Positions 53,814-63,538 of a stretch of 64,000 nt of DNA are shown piece after piece. Both the position numbers and the translations under genes were made by a program. The notes beneath the pieces were generated by a model. The model did not search any database. It worked only from the letters and a program-made list of their open reading frames with translations, and was not told the DNA's origin. The number at the start of each line of letters is the position of its first letter. The first letter of the stretch is position 1. Source of the stretch: Pedobacter africanus (GTDB lineage: Bacteria > Bacteroidota > Bacteroidia > Sphingobacteriales > Sphingobacteriaceae); the NCBI RefSeq assembly GCF_900176535.1, contig NZ_FWXT01000002.1, positions 310,001-374,000 on the forward strand, written 5' to 3'.

Positions 53814-54587
53814 ATGAAAAAGACTTTATTTACAATGATCATTACAATGGGGGTATTGTTGAATACCCAAGCTCAAAGAGAGCCTAAGGCCGGATTTCAA
53901 ATAGGGTTTCCAGACCAGTCTGCTAAAGGTTTTTTTGTGCTACATCCCGAGATGGATTGTATTGTAATAAAATATAAAAATGATAAGGCTGTTGGCATGG
54001 ATTTTCTATATAAGCAAGGGGCTGGCAAGTATAGCCACGAATTATTTGATCTGACTTTTGAAGGTGATAGATACCTTATTGATAAAAAATACCAAACCTT
54101 ACTTTTCCCAAAACCGGGTAAATTGACAATGGAATATTTGGCTGGTCTGGAAAAGTTGTCTCAGCGCAATCCCGGTTATGATGCTTCAATAACGCTTCGC
54201 CGTGATTCTATTATCCATCATTTCAGTTTTTTCACATCTACTGGCAGCAATTTGCCTTCCTCTGGTCAGGATCTTCATCGTGCGAGGTTAAAAGGAGGTG
54301 TTGGTCCGCTTCAAAAAAAACTGGAACAAAACTTTAAACAATGGAAGTCTGTTAAGGTTGTGGATTCTGCCCTTTTAATTTATGGCGTAGTATCTGAGAA
54401 TGGCACCTTAGGAAAACTCGCACTGGAAATTGGTGAGCCATCGCAGTTTTCAAATCGAATCTTGGAATTTATTCAGAAGGAAGCTATCAACTGGCAGCCT
54501 GCATGGCAGAACCGAGACGTAAGATATCGCGTTAAGTTTTTTGTAAAGCTAAATCCTGATGAATCGATTACGCTTTCTGTATTGTAA
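53814..54587 (+). CDS. Secreted protein with a TonB-C-like end
   Basis: This 257-residue protein begins with a signal peptide (MKKTLFTMIITMGVLLNTQA). The middle is of unknown type (FPDQSAKGFFVLHPEMDCIV). The last 90 residues, KKLEQNFKQWKSVKVVDSAL through NWQPAWQNRDVRYRVKFFVK, follow the shape of TonB-C-like domains. It lies between the sigma factor and a duplicate sigma fragment. No functional link to the sugar locus is evident. Confidence 0.6.
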   Translation: MKKTLFTMIITMGVLLNTQAQREPKAGFQIGFPDQSAKGFFVLHPEMDCIVIKYKNDKAVGMDFLYKQGAGKYSHELFDLTFEGDRYLIDKKYQTLLFPKPGKLTMEYLAGLEKLSQRNPGYDASITLRRDSIIHHFSFFTSTGSNLPSSGQDLHRARLKGGVGPLQKKLEQNFKQWKSVKVVDSALLIYGVVSENGTLGKLALEIGEPSQFSNRILEFIQKEAINWQPAWQNRDVRYRVKFFVKLNPDESITLSVL

Positions 54588-54627
54588 TTGATTCTATGAA
54601 GAAAACGCTTTTAATAATAATGATTCG

Positions 54628-54738
54628 ATGTCTGATGTGTTTGGCCTGGACATTGAGCAGGGCATGAGCGGCAAACAAATTGCCGAGGCCATGCAAATTA
54701 CGGTAAATAACCAGAAGGCCAGGGGTATGTTTGAGTAG
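54628..54738 (+). pseudogene. Duplicate fragment of the sigma-factor region 4
   Basis: The frame reads EQGMSGKQIAEAMQITVNNQ then KARGMFE and stops. This is nearly identical to the end of the sigma factor at 53536-53706 except that the turn (STV) and the last stretch before the C-terminal MFE are missing. Just before it, MKKTLLIIMIRC at 54596 resembles the start of the secreted gene at 53814. A piece covering both genes was probably duplicated and then reduced by deletions. Confidence 0.65.
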
Positions 54739-54758
54739 TATTACCAGGATTCTAACGT

Positions 54759-55529
54759 CTATATATCAAAAAAACTTAAAAAGCTTTGATGGGTATCTTC
54801 CTGTTCATAAAAGTAACAAAATACAACCATCCGGACGGGCTTAAGTACTGGTTTGCCGCTCGTATTTCGTAACTTAAGATTTTCCTTCACGTTGCTGACT
54901 ACGGCTTTATTTAGCGCCCTGTTTTGAAATCCTTGGAGCAGCTTAAGGTCTGTAATTGACAGATCTTTATTGACTTCGAGCTGAAATACTGCAAACCTGT
55001 TTTTGTTTTTATATCCCTTAAGCAATTTTAGTTGTTCGTTGTATACATGAAAGCCAAAAGGATTGGGATTTAATATGTTATGCTTTTGTAAATACGCTAT
55101 TACTTGTTGCTTTAATTCAATAGATCTGCTGTAGTTCTTATTGGCATTTGGGTAAGCAACAGCGTCGAACGTTCTGCCGAGCTCCAGGCTGCCAGAGCAG
55201 GCCCCAAAACTTAGTTTACCTTCCCATACAGAAGCGAATATGATCCATGTTGACTTTTCTGACGGCAAAAAAGCGCAGGAAGTGTTCATAACACTATGTA
55301 TTTTGATTTTTTTAAGGCGCTCGCCCTTATATAACGTAAGCAGTTCAATCTCGGCATCATGATAATTTTCGTTTGTGGGATCCGGGGTTACTTTGAGGAT
55401 TTTGGCCTTCGCCACAAATTGCGAGCGCTGAAAGTTATCAGTTAACAGGCTGGGGGCACAGGAGCAGGCGAACGTTTTTGCTGATGCCAGCAACAGAATG
55501 AGAACAATTATCAGTTTAGGTCTGGTCAT
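54759..55529 (-). CDS. Secreted protein with TIMP/NTR-like start
   Basis: This 256-residue protein has a signal peptide (PKLIIVLILLLASAKTFA) ending right before CSCAPSLLTDNFQRSQFVAK. The Cys-x-Cys at the mature start, with later cysteines in VMNTSCAFLPSEKST and LSFGACSGSLE, is the pattern of tissue-inhibitor/netrin-like domains in bacterial proteins. The C-terminal half (GYKNKNRFAVFQLEVNKDL and NRALNKAVVSNVKENLKLRN) resembles a TonB-C-like fold. The function is unknown; similar small secreted proteins occur in Bacteroidota. Confidence 0.65.
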   Translation of the reverse strand: MTRPKLIIVLILLLASAKTFACSCAPSLLTDNFQRSQFVAKAKILKVTPDPTNENYHDAEIELLTLYKGERLKKIKIHSVMNTSCAFLPSEKSTWIIFASVWEGKLSFGACSGSLELGRTFDAVAYPNANKNYSRSIELKQQVIAYLQKHNILNPNPFGFHVYNEQLKLLKGYKNKNRFAVFQLEVNKDLSITDLKLLQGFQNRALNKAVVSNVKENLKLRNTSGKPVLKPVRMVVFCYFYEQEDTHQSFLSFFDI

Positions 55530-55829
55530 AGTTTGTTAGAGTCTGGTAAGACATATTAATGATGCATTTGGTATTAATATTCCATATATGTTCAAAAAGT
55601 TGTAAGATAAGCATCTGGTTGTAAAGTTTGGTGCTGCACCATATCGCAAATAATGTAGTTTATGCCGCAGAAGCCTATCCGGCGCAATAACAAACAGGAA
55701 GCTCAGGTTTATTATTGGTGGTGAAATAACGGATTGATGAATGTGATTTCTTTTATGTAATGGAGGCAGCAAAACGAGCCGCTTCTTCTTTTAACGATTT
55801 TGTAGATATGACTTTGATTGTGGCTTTAT
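55530..55829. other. Gap without a recognisable gene
   Basis: This 300-base stretch between two minus-strand genes holds only short ORFs whose translations look like chance (Leu/His-rich, no family motif). No RNA gene, repeat or terminator with a convincing stem was seen. Confidence 0.5.
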
Positions 55830-55991
55830 TTACTTTTGAAAAAGATCTTTCGGAATTGGGTGTTTTTTTATGAACGCTCTGGCATCGTCATTTTTCTTTT
55901 TAAAGGTTGGTGATGCTCTATAGGCTGCAATAAGCTCTTTATCCGATATCTCAGTAAAGTATTTGCTGTTTTTATTTTTTGAAGTACCCAT
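55830..55991 (-). CDS. Small protein paired with the DUF6934-like gene
   Basis: This 53-residue protein reads MGTSKNKNSKYFTEISDKEL and ends KKHPIPKDLFQK. The basic, Lys-rich composition and a likely two-helix design resemble small proteins that follow DUF6934 genes in Bacteroidota. The frame is open further upstream (to 56204) but that extension overlaps the preceding gene, so the ATG at 55991 is chosen. The pair might be a toxin-antitoxin-like module; that is speculation. Confidence 0.5.
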   Translation of the reverse strand: MGTSKNKNSKYFTEISDKELIAAYRASPTFKKKNDDARAFIKKHPIPKDLFQK

Positions 55992-56022
55992 AATTCTTAT
56001 GTTTGAGTTCTGTAAATTTATT

Positions 56023-56466
56023 CTATTTCTTGCGGGTAACCAAAAAAGCATTATAAGTTTTGCCTTTTTGAAATGATTCCCAATGAGCGTTAATATACCC
56101 CTTGACCTCAAAGAGGGTATTAATTTCATTCCAAAATCTTGTAATCCCAATTCTATACAATCTGGTACGTGAAGCAGTACTTCCAGTTGCAAGTAATTGA
56201 ACATTCGGGTTTCTGGTTAAAAAATCTGCAGCAATTGCCGCAACGGTAGATAAAATCTTTTGTGTATCAGAGTTGTTTGATTTTGCTAAATCATCAATTT
56301 CTCCTGTATCTTTATTAAGATCCCCAAAAGCCAGATTATACAAGCATTTGTCATCTGATATTGCTTCTAATACTACGATTTTTTTGATGTTACCATTTGG
56401 GCCGTTACTAATAAATGTATAAGAAAGCGAATCTGCTTTATTGTAGGAATAGCGATCTTCTTGCAT
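56023..56466 (-). CDS. DUF6934-like protein
   Basis: This 147-residue protein has the opening SYNKADSLSYTFISNGPNGN, the core GDLNKDTGEIDDLAKSNNSD and TVAAIAADFLTRNPNVQLLA, and the tail TGSTASRTRLYRIGITRFWN. The F-x-S-x-G-x-x-G...GD-x-[ND]...R-x-R-L-Y pattern fits the DUF6934 family, which occurs widely in Bacteroidota next to a small partner gene. The function is unknown. It is read leftwards with the 53-residue gene 31 bases downstream. Confidence 0.65.
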   Translation of the reverse strand: MQEDRYSYNKADSLSYTFISNGPNGNIKKIVVLEAISDDKCLYNLAFGDLNKDTGEIDDLAKSNNSDTQKILSTVAAIAADFLTRNPNVQLLATGSTASRTRLYRIGITRFWNEINTLFEVKGYINAHWESFQKGKTYNAFLVTRKK

Positions 56467-56636
56467 AGGATTGTTTTATACCACAAATCTGCTATGTATC
56501 AAACCCGCTAGCCGGAACATAACCGGATATATCCGGATCATACTTTTGAAACGGATCGCTATACTGTGGAGAAAAAAGAACTCAATTCTGTGGTTTTTAC
56601 CTCAGAACCCCATAAGTTCACCAAAAGACAAACTTT

Positions 56637-57017
56637 ATGATTCAAGAAAAACACTGTTTGCAATGTGGCCATGCTATGCAGGGCAGGGCCGATAAGAAAT
56701 TTTGCGATGACCAATGCAGGAGCATTTATAACCGTGATCAGAAAATGGCGGGTACGGCATATGTTAAAAATGTGAATGCCGTGCTGGCTAAAAATCGGCA
56801 CATTTTGTTAGAGATGAACCCAGCAGGCAAAGCCAAAGTACTTTATAAGGATATGAAAGCACTTGGTTTTGATTTCAGCTATTTTACCAGCATTCTGAAA
56901 ACGGGGGATCGTAGTTATTATTATTTCTGTTATGAAATGGGCTACCTGGTGATTAACCGGGAAACGGTTTTACTGGTTAAAAGAGAGAACCACCAACGTA
57001 TGGAAGCGTTGCGGTAA
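56637..57017 (+). CDS. Zinc-ribbon hypothetical protein
   Basis: This 126-residue protein has an N-terminal zinc ribbon, CLQCGHAMQGRADKKFCDDQ then CRSIYNRD, with C-x2-C and C-x3-C spacing and the K-F-C-x-x-x-C-R-x-x-x-x-N signature of DUF2116-like ribbons. The rest has MKALGFDFSYFTSILKTGDR and a beta-rich end. The function is unknown, though such small proteins are common in Bacteroidota. It stands upstream of FecR on the same strand and starts at the ATG at 56637. Confidence 0.75.
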   Translation: MIQEKHCLQCGHAMQGRADKKFCDDQCRSIYNRDQKMAGTAYVKNVNAVLAKNRHILLEMNPAGKAKVLYKDMKALGFDFSYFTSILKTGDRSYYYFCYEMGYLVINRETVLLVKRENHQRMEALR

Positions 57018-57144
57018 ACCAAGAAAAGAGGTGAAATGGTCTGTGACATAGTACATATGGTGTAGGTTTAATTTTTTTTCACTCTCCTTTAGAGATTTCC
57101 TTTTCGGTGCCGTTTCTATATTAAACCAACATTAAGAAAAGGTT

Positions 57145-58386
57145 ATGGACAGCATTAACAGCACATTCGGAATAGGCAGGCTTATAGCCAAGCATCTTAC
57201 CAATGCATTGAATGCTGCTGAAGAGCAGCAGCTTGATGCCTGGATAAAAGCCGATGAAAAACATGCTGCTATTTTTAACCGGATTGTTGTACATGAAACT
57301 TTAGCTGCTGCTTTAATAGAAATGCAGCAGATTAATACTGAGTTGGCACTGGCCAATGTAAAAAGCAGGCTGGGGCAACAACCAGAGCAGCAACCTGCTG
57401 CTCAAACTGCCAAACTGTGGAAACGCTATATTGGCGCCGCCGCCGCGGTAGCGGCAATAGCCTTCGGCATCTGGTTCTTCACTGCTCCCCGTCATCTCGA
57501 CGATAGGAGAGATAATTATAGTAACGACATTGCCCCAGGCAGCAACCGTGCCACCTTAACTATGGCAAATGGTAATACCATACACCTGAGCCAAAAAAAG
57601 AGCGGAGTGATAGTTGGGGATGCATTGACGTATGATGATGGGTCTGAGATCCTTCGCGATGCTCTGGATGACAAGCAGGACAACAACGGTTCGTCATCCC
57701 GAGGAAACGAGGGACCTATAACTGCGATTACCCCACGCGGCGGAACTTACTCCATTATTTTGCAAGACGGCACAAAAGTTTGGTTAAACGCTGATAGTAA
57801 ATTGGAGTTTTTATCAAATTACAGGAATAAACTCCAAAGAATTGTAAAGCTTACGGGTGAAGGATATTTCGAAGTAGCTAAAGACCGCAGAAGACCCTTT
57901 ATAGTGGAAAGCAACGGGCAGCAAACAACGGTGCTTGGTACGCACTTTAACATCAGTGCCTACAAAGGTGAGGGGGTAAAGACCACATTATTGGAAGGTT
58001 CGGTACATGTGGCCTCGCTTTTCGCTGCCCCTAAAGCAAAGAGGGCAACTGCAGGCCCAGAAGCAGGCAGGATACTTAAACCAGGCCAGCAAGCCGTGTT
58101 AACGGCCAGCAACAGTATAACGGTGCAAACTGTTAACGTTGAAGAAGCCGTTGCCTGGAAAGCTGGGGATTTTGAATTCAACGACGAGAAAATGTCTGTT
58201 ATTATGAAAAAGCTGGAGCGCTGGTACGACGTAGATATTGTTGTTAATGAGCAGATTGCAGACAGGGAATTCACCGGTAAGATTTCGCGTAGCAGAAACA
58301 TTAGTCGTGTACTGGATATGATTGAGAAAACGACTGGCATTAAATTTAAAATCGAAGGAAGGAGGGTGATCGCTCCGGATCAATAA
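57145..58386 (+). CDS. FecR-family anti-sigma factor
   Basis: This 413-residue inner-membrane protein has a cytoplasmic N-terminus with the sigma-binding helix (EQQLDAWIKADEKHAAIFNR). One transmembrane helix lies near residues 93-112 (YIGAAAAVAAIAFGIWFFTA). The periplasmic FecR domain follows (RGGTYSIILQDGTKVWLNAD, SKLEFLSNYR, KLTGEGYFEVAKDRRRPFIV). The C-terminal DUF4974 domain (ERWYDVDIVVNEQIADREFT) contacts the TonB-dependent receptor. It should inhibit the ECF factor at 53110 until SusC signals substrate. It precedes susC in the usual order. Confidence 0.94.
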   Translation: MDSINSTFGIGRLIAKHLTNALNAAEEQQLDAWIKADEKHAAIFNRIVVHETLAAALIEMQQINTELALANVKSRLGQQPEQQPAAQTAKLWKRYIGAAAAVAAIAFGIWFFTAPRHLDDRRDNYSNDIAPGSNRATLTMANGNTIHLSQKKSGVIVGDALTYDDGSEILRDALDDKQDNNGSSSRGNEGPITAITPRGGTYSIILQDGTKVWLNADSKLEFLSNYRNKLQRIVKLTGEGYFEVAKDRRRPFIVESNGQQTTVLGTHFNISAYKGEGVKTTLLEGSVHVASLFAAPKAKRATAGPEAGRILKPGQQAVLTASNSITVQTVNVEEAVAWKAGDFEFNDEKMSVIMKKLERWYDVDIVVNEQIADREFTGKISRSRNISRVLDMIEKTTGIKFKIEGRRVIAPDQ

Positions 58387-58414
58387 TCTACCTTATTTAA
58401 ATTGAGGCATAAAG

Positions 58415-58446
58415 AAGGCCAGACGGGGGGCAACCCGAATGGCCTT
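58415..58446 (+). terminator. Hairpin between fecR and susC
   Basis: AAGGCCA (58415-58421) and TGGCCTT (58440-58446) form a seven-base-pair stem over an 18-base loop that contains a smaller GGG/CCC pairing. It lies between the fecR stop (58386) and the susC start (58541). It could act as an attenuator or leader structure; no T-run follows. Confidence 0.4.
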
Positions 58447-58540
58447 ATGATGGTCGCTCAGTAAATATTATTATATGAACCTGTGTAATACTGCTGTCCT
58501 GTTAAGTACCGGGTATTACACTAACCAACCAACTAAACAA

Positions 58541-61500
58541 ATGTACAAAGTTTTACACCAAAAACTATGGGCGCATCCACGCAACATAGTTAAACTATTG
58601 CTGATTATGAGGCTGACCACCCTTATACTGATTACAGGTATTTTGCAAGTCAGTGCATCTGGTTTTGCACAGAAGATATCTTTGTCTGAACGCAATGTCG
58701 GCCTGACTACCGTTCTGAACCGGATACGTGTGCAAACCGGTTATGATTTTTTTTACGAAAGCATTAAAGTTAAAGATATAAAGAATATTTCTGTACACGT
58801 GAAGGATCTGGAATTAAGAGCGGTACTTGAGCTGATCCTGGGCCCCAGGAAACTGGATTTCACTATTGAGGACAAATCGATACTTATCCGTGCCAAAATT
58901 GCGGCTCCCCCTGCTCTGAAACTTAAAACCCCTTTAAGAGGACGGATTGTAGATGATAATGGCAAGCCTATGGCAGGAGTAACGGTAAAGGTGATAGGTA
59001 CCAGCCTTGTAACAGTGACGAATGCAAATGGCGAGTATTTTTTTCCGGATGTTCCCGAAGGAAAATGCAGTATTGAAATTTCAAGTGTCGGTTTTCAGAA
59101 AGTAAGCAAATTGTTAGATATTAAAGCTGGTGAGCCTGCAAATACAGGAGTTACCTCCATGCAGTCTATAGCGGCAACACTAGAGGAAACCATTATTGTA
59201 GGTTATGGCTCGACAGACAAAAAGTCACTCACAAGCTCAGTTGCAAAATTGACGCCCAACGTTGCCGGTGCAGCTCCCCTGAGCATAGACCAGATCATGG
59301 CAAGCCGCATGGCAGGTGTACACATTACACCTTCAGGAGGGGCGCCCGGAAGTGCTACCTCTATTGTGATCCGCGGACTCAGTACTTTAAGCAAAGATGG
59401 GAACTCGCCATTGATTGTTATAGATGGAATTCCGGTTTATGGTATGGGCGAAGATGCAAATAAAGTTAGGTTCAATGGATCTGCACCTGCACAATCCGCA
59501 TCTTCGGGAGGAGCGCCCGGCACTGCGCCACGAACCTATACCCCACAATCCACCTTTGAGAAAAACCCGCTTGCCAGTATCAACCCTGATGATATTGCTT
59601 CCATAGAAGTACTTAAGGATGCTTATGCTACAGCGATTTACGGGTCAAGGGGGGCTGCCGGTGTTATACTCATTACCACTAAAAGAGGTTGGGCTGGTAC
59701 TACAAAAGTGAATGCCCAGATAAATACCTCAGTGTCTGAACCATTAGGGAAACACAAAGTGATGAATGGCCAGCAATATGCAGAATTCTATAATGCCTAT
59801 TTAAAGGCTTTTGACCCGGCCGACACCAGAAATTTTAAGGGAGATGTTAATACGGATTGGCTTAAAGAGATCACCAGAAGGCCGGTGGGCATGAATGCAG
59901 ATGTAAACATCAGCGGGGGGAACGACAAAAGCACCTATTATATTAGTATGGGCTATGATGATCAACCCTCGTACATCATAAAAAATGATTACAAAAGATA
60001 CCAGGGAAGGATCAATGTTGACCAGCAGATCGGGAAAACCTTTAAGGTAGGGGCAAATGTAACCATGAGCAGTATAAAAAACAGCGCGCTTTCCAGCCAG
60101 CTTTTATTTCTTGAGGCAATTCAAAAGGCGCCTAACCTGAATGTTTATATGCCAGATGGCAGTTACAACTGGGGATATGAACCAAATCCGACAGGCTCGA
60201 TAGTGGAAGATCTAAATCCTGTGGGCAAAGCCATGCGCAACATTAATTATTCAGATGACAGCAGAATTTTTGGGAATGTATTTGCAGAGGCGAAGGTTAG
60301 GCCCTGGTTAACGCTCAGGACTGAACTTGGTACGGATTGGGTAAACAGCCGCTCTTATGCCAGGAACAAAAGCCGGCCCAGGTTACCGGCTGGAAACTTA
60401 ACAGAAACCATGATACAGAATAAAAAATGGGTAATCAATAACCTGCTGACGGCTTCCAAAAGGTTTGGAAGCTATCACAAAATAAACCTGGTTGCCGGTC
60501 AAAGTTTCGAGTCTTCAGTTGAAAACAATGTTGTTATTTTTGCCGACGGGTTTGGCAACGACGAAATCCTCAGTCCATTTGCGGCTAGCAATAAATTAGT
60601 AAACAATGCCATCCAAAGAGCTACAGCCCTGTTTTCAGTTTTTGGAAGACTGGACTATCAGTTTATGAACCGTTATTTACTGGGTGCTACCTATCGTGTC
60701 GACGGTTCGTCCAGATTTTCAAAAAATCATCGTTACATAGGTTTTCCATCTTTTTCGGTTGGCTGGATAGTGAACGAAGAGCCTTTTATGGAGGAAGTGA
60801 AATGGCTTAGTTTGTTAAAACTCCGTGCCAGTACCGGATATTCGGGTACAGACCGAAGCGCGGGTTACTACGGTAATCAGGGGCAGTATACTTATGCAAG
60901 GGGCGGGGCCGGGGATGTTACCTATGGTGATATCCGTACTATTAGCGTGAGCCAGCCCAATAACCCCAATTTAAAGTGGGAAAGGACCAGGACTATGGAT
61001 GTGGGATTAGACCTTGCCTTGTTCAATAGTAAAGTGAGTATTGCAGTTGACTATTATAATAAATTGACCAAAGATGCTGTATTGACGGTGGCAGTGCCTG
61101 AGTTTATGGGCTTTACTTCTCAGGACCAGAACCTTGGCGTTATCAGCAACAAAGGATGGGAATTAGACATCACGACAACAAACCTGCAGAAGAAGGACTT
61201 GAGGTGGACAACCTCGTTTAACATTGCGAGAAACAGAAATAAAATATTATCCATTAAAACTGCTGATCCTCGAAATACCGCACAGGATATTGAATATCAG
61301 CTCAAAGCAGGGGAATTCGAAAATAATTTCTGGCTTCCCGGTTATTCATCAACTGAGTTCTTTATGTATGAGTGGGCCGGAGTTGACCCAAATACAGGTA
61401 ACCCCCTTTGGAAAGACAAAGATGGCCATCTGACAGATGAGCCCCTGATGTCGCAGGTTGGCGGGCAAGTGCATAGAAAACCCATGGGCGACGCTATGCC

Positions 61501-62047
61501 CAAAGTAACAGGTGGATTGACAAATAATATCAGGTACAAGGGTTTAGAGCTTGATTTTACATTTGGTTATGCTTTTGGGCATAAAATTTTTAACGGCTCT
61601 AAAGCTAACCTGTACACCTATATAGGTAAGGGCGGAAGCTTTACAAACGATAATGTATTTAACCTCTCTCCGGATATGCTGAATTATTGGAAATATCCAG
61701 GTCATGTTACCGACATTCCGGCTATACTCAATAAATCAAACGACCAGTTCAGAGATTATAATGTTACACGTCAGAATAGCCGGTTTCTTGAAGACGGTTC
61801 ATTTGTTAAACTCAAGAACCTGGTTTTAGCTTACAACTTAAGCCCTTCATCAAGAATATTGCGTGCGCTGAGGTTAAATAACAGTAAGATATTTTTCCAG
61901 ACAGAGAACCTGTTTACCATTACCCGGTATAGCGGCATTGATCCTGAAGTAAGCGCCTATGGCTCATCAGGCTTAAAGGCCGGATATGATGAGCTGACCT
62001 TACCAGGGGTAAGGACTTTCAGGATAGGATTAAAGGTTGGACTTTAA
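58541..62047 (+). CDS. SusC/RagA-family TonB-dependent outer-membrane receptor
   Basis: This 1168-residue protein has a signal peptide ending near SGFAQ. An STN domain follows (LNRIRVQTGYDFFYESIKVK, residues about 45-115), which contacts the anti-sigma factor. A carboxypeptidase-like repeat starts at LRGRIVDDNGKPMAGVTVKV (about 131). The TonB box and plug (EETIIVGYGSTDKKSLTSSV, from about 221) precede a large beta barrel. It imports an oligosaccharide or other substrate with SusD. I chose the ATG at 58541 (MYKVLHQKLW) because an earlier start at 58475 adds a segment unlike family members. Confidence 0.95.
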   Translation: MYKVLHQKLWAHPRNIVKLLLIMRLTTLILITGILQVSASGFAQKISLSERNVGLTTVLNRIRVQTGYDFFYESIKVKDIKNISVHVKDLELRAVLELILGPRKLDFTIEDKSILIRAKIAAPPALKLKTPLRGRIVDDNGKPMAGVTVKVIGTSLVTVTNANGEYFFPDVPEGKCSIEISSVGFQKVSKLLDIKAGEPANTGVTSMQSIAATLEETIIVGYGSTDKKSLTSSVAKLTPNVAGAAPLSIDQIMASRMAGVHITPSGGAPGSATSIVIRGLSTLSKDGNSPLIVIDGIPVYGMGEDANKVRFNGSAPAQSASSGGAPGTAPRTYTPQSTFEKNPLASINPDDIASIEVLKDAYATAIYGSRGAAGVILITTKRGWAGTTKVNAQINTSVSEPLGKHKVMNGQQYAEFYNAYLKAFDPADTRNFKGDVNTDWLKEITRRPVGMNADVNISGGNDKSTYYISMGYDDQPSYIIKNDYKRYQGRINVDQQIGKTFKVGANVTMSSIKNSALSSQLLFLEAIQKAPNLNVYMPDGSYNWGYEPNPTGSIVEDLNPVGKAMRNINYSDDSRIFGNVFAEAKVRPWLTLRTELGTDWVNSRSYARNKSRPRLPAGNLTETMIQNKKWVINNLLTASKRFGSYHKINLVAGQSFESSVENNVVIFADGFGNDEILSPFAASNKLVNNAIQRATALFSVFGRLDYQFMNRYLLGATYRVDGSSRFSKNHRYIGFPSFSVGWIVNEEPFMEEVKWLSLLKLRASTGYSGTDRSAGYYGNQGQYTYARGGAGDVTYGDIRTISVSQPNNPNLKWERTRTMDVGLDLALFNSKVSIAVDYYNKLTKDAVLTVAVPEFMGFTSQDQNLGVISNKGWELDITTTNLQKKDLRWTTSFNIARNRNKILSIKTADPRNTAQDIEYQLKAGEFENNFWLPGYSSTEFFMYEWAGVDPNTGNPLWKDKDGHLTDEPLMSQVGGQVHRKPMGDAMPKVTGGLTNNIRYKGLELDFTFGYAFGHKIFNGSKANLYTYIGKGGSFTNDNVFNLSPDMLNYWKYPGHVTDIPAILNKSNDQFRDYNVTRQNSRFLEDGSFVKLKNLVLAYNLSPSSRILRALRLNNSKIFFQTENLFTITRYSGIDPEVSAYGSSGLKAGYDELTLPGVRTFRIGLKVGL

Positions 62048-62057
62048 AAGAAACAGC

Positions 62058-63506
62058 ATGAAAAAACAAAATATACTTGTAATGGCAATAATAATGTTGC
62101 TATTAACAGCTTGTAACAAGAAGCTTGATATTGTACCCGAAGATACCCTTACTGAACGGCAGGCACTTGAAAAGCAAGCCAGTGCCGAGGGGATACTTGG
62201 GGATGCTTATACCAAACTTTTTGAGGCCTGCCGGGAACAAGCTTACACTATGGGCGATCAATCTACAGAAATGATGGAATTCCAACCATATCTTCAGCAC
62301 AACAGGTGGTACGAAGGGTTATACGGTCCACGTACCAACGAAGATGAAAGTATGCCGATTAATTTCTGGGCAAATAACTATAAGACAATTAATCTGGCCA
62401 ATGTGGTGATCAATAAACTGCCGGCTTATGGACAGTTTAACAGGCAGCTGATGCAGCAATATGTTGCAGAAGCAAAATTTATACGTGCTTTTTCCTATTT
62501 CAACCTGCTGAAGTATTTTGGCGACGGTGCCCTGGAGGGCAGAATGGAAGGTCTGGGTGTTCCTTTGCGGCTGGAGGCATATGACGGTTACGATGCCTCT
62601 AAAAACATTCCAAGAAGCAGTAACAAAAAAGTTTATGAGCAGATATTAAAGGACATTGATGAGGCCATTCCGGAACTGGTGGTTGCATTTGGTAATGAGG
62701 TTTCGACCAGGTCGAGGGCGGTAAAGGGCAGCGCAAATGCTTTGGGCGCCCGCGTTGCCCTATATATGCAAAATTATGAACTGGCTTTAAAGTACAGCAA
62801 TGAGGTGCTGATGAATGCCAACTATGTTGATGCTGCAAGTATCCTGGACGTATTTGCCGATAACAGTGGGAACGAAATTGGCAAACAAACCAAACTGAAC
62901 ATGGCCATACCTGAGCTTATTTTTGCTTTTCCGGTAAGCCACAATAATGCAGGGTTAAACTCGGGTTCTTCCGTTAACCATGGCATAGATTACATATTTG
63001 GAGGAATATTTTTTAACCCGGCCTTTTTAAGCAGCTATGAAAGCAATGACATAAGGGCTAACCAGCTATTTATAAACGTAAGCTTTTTTTCATTACCACC
63101 TGTAAAAATTTCCCGAAAGTTCAGTGATCCGAACCAGACTGACAACCTGGTTGCATTTAGAAGGGCAGAGCTGGTGCTCACAAAGGCAGAAGCTTTGGCC
63201 AATATCAATGGCCTTAACCAGCAGTCTGTAGACTTGCTCAACCTGATCCATCAGCGGTCTTTTGTTGCTTCACAACGTCCGGTGCCTTACACAATGGGAA
63301 GTTTTGGAAGTAAACAGGCATTGATTGATGCCATTTTGAGAGAAAGAAGCTGGGAACTGGCCGGAGAAGGGCAGGATAGGTTTGATAGGATGCGTACCGG
63401 TCGTAATGTAAACCCCGTATTGCCCCGGTATAAATACGCTTTGCCGGTACCTTACAAAGAAATTGTAATTACAGGTGGATTGATAGAGCAAAACACAGGC
63501 TATTAA
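62058..63506 (+). CDS. SusD/RagB-family substrate-binding lipoprotein
   Basis: This 482-residue lipoprotein starts MKKQNILVMAIIMLLLTACN, with Cys19 as the lipidation site. The tetratricopeptide-like helices include YVAEAKFIRAFSYFNLLKYF, the classic SusD A-x-F-x-R-A motif, and SANALGARVALYMQNYELAL. The C-terminal LVLTKAEALANINGLNQQSV and RERSWELAGEGQDRFDRMRT are the RagB/SusD signature. It caps SusC and binds the substrate. The ATG at 62058 is preferred over 62037, which lies inside susC. Confidence 0.95.
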   Translation: MKKQNILVMAIIMLLLTACNKKLDIVPEDTLTERQALEKQASAEGILGDAYTKLFEACREQAYTMGDQSTEMMEFQPYLQHNRWYEGLYGPRTNEDESMPINFWANNYKTINLANVVINKLPAYGQFNRQLMQQYVAEAKFIRAFSYFNLLKYFGDGALEGRMEGLGVPLRLEAYDGYDASKNIPRSSNKKVYEQILKDIDEAIPELVVAFGNEVSTRSRAVKGSANALGARVALYMQNYELALKYSNEVLMNANYVDAASILDVFADNSGNEIGKQTKLNMAIPELIFAFPVSHNNAGLNSGSSVNHGIDYIFGGIFFNPAFLSSYESNDIRANQLFINVSFFSLPPVKISRKFSDPNQTDNLVAFRRAELVLTKAEALANINGLNQQSVDLLNLIHQRSFVASQRPVPYTMGSFGSKQALIDAILRERSWELAGEGQDRFDRMRTGRNVNPVLPRYKYALPVPYKEIVITGGLIEQNTGY

Positions 63507-63538
63507 TGGAGTGATTTAAATATAAACTAATAATAAAG

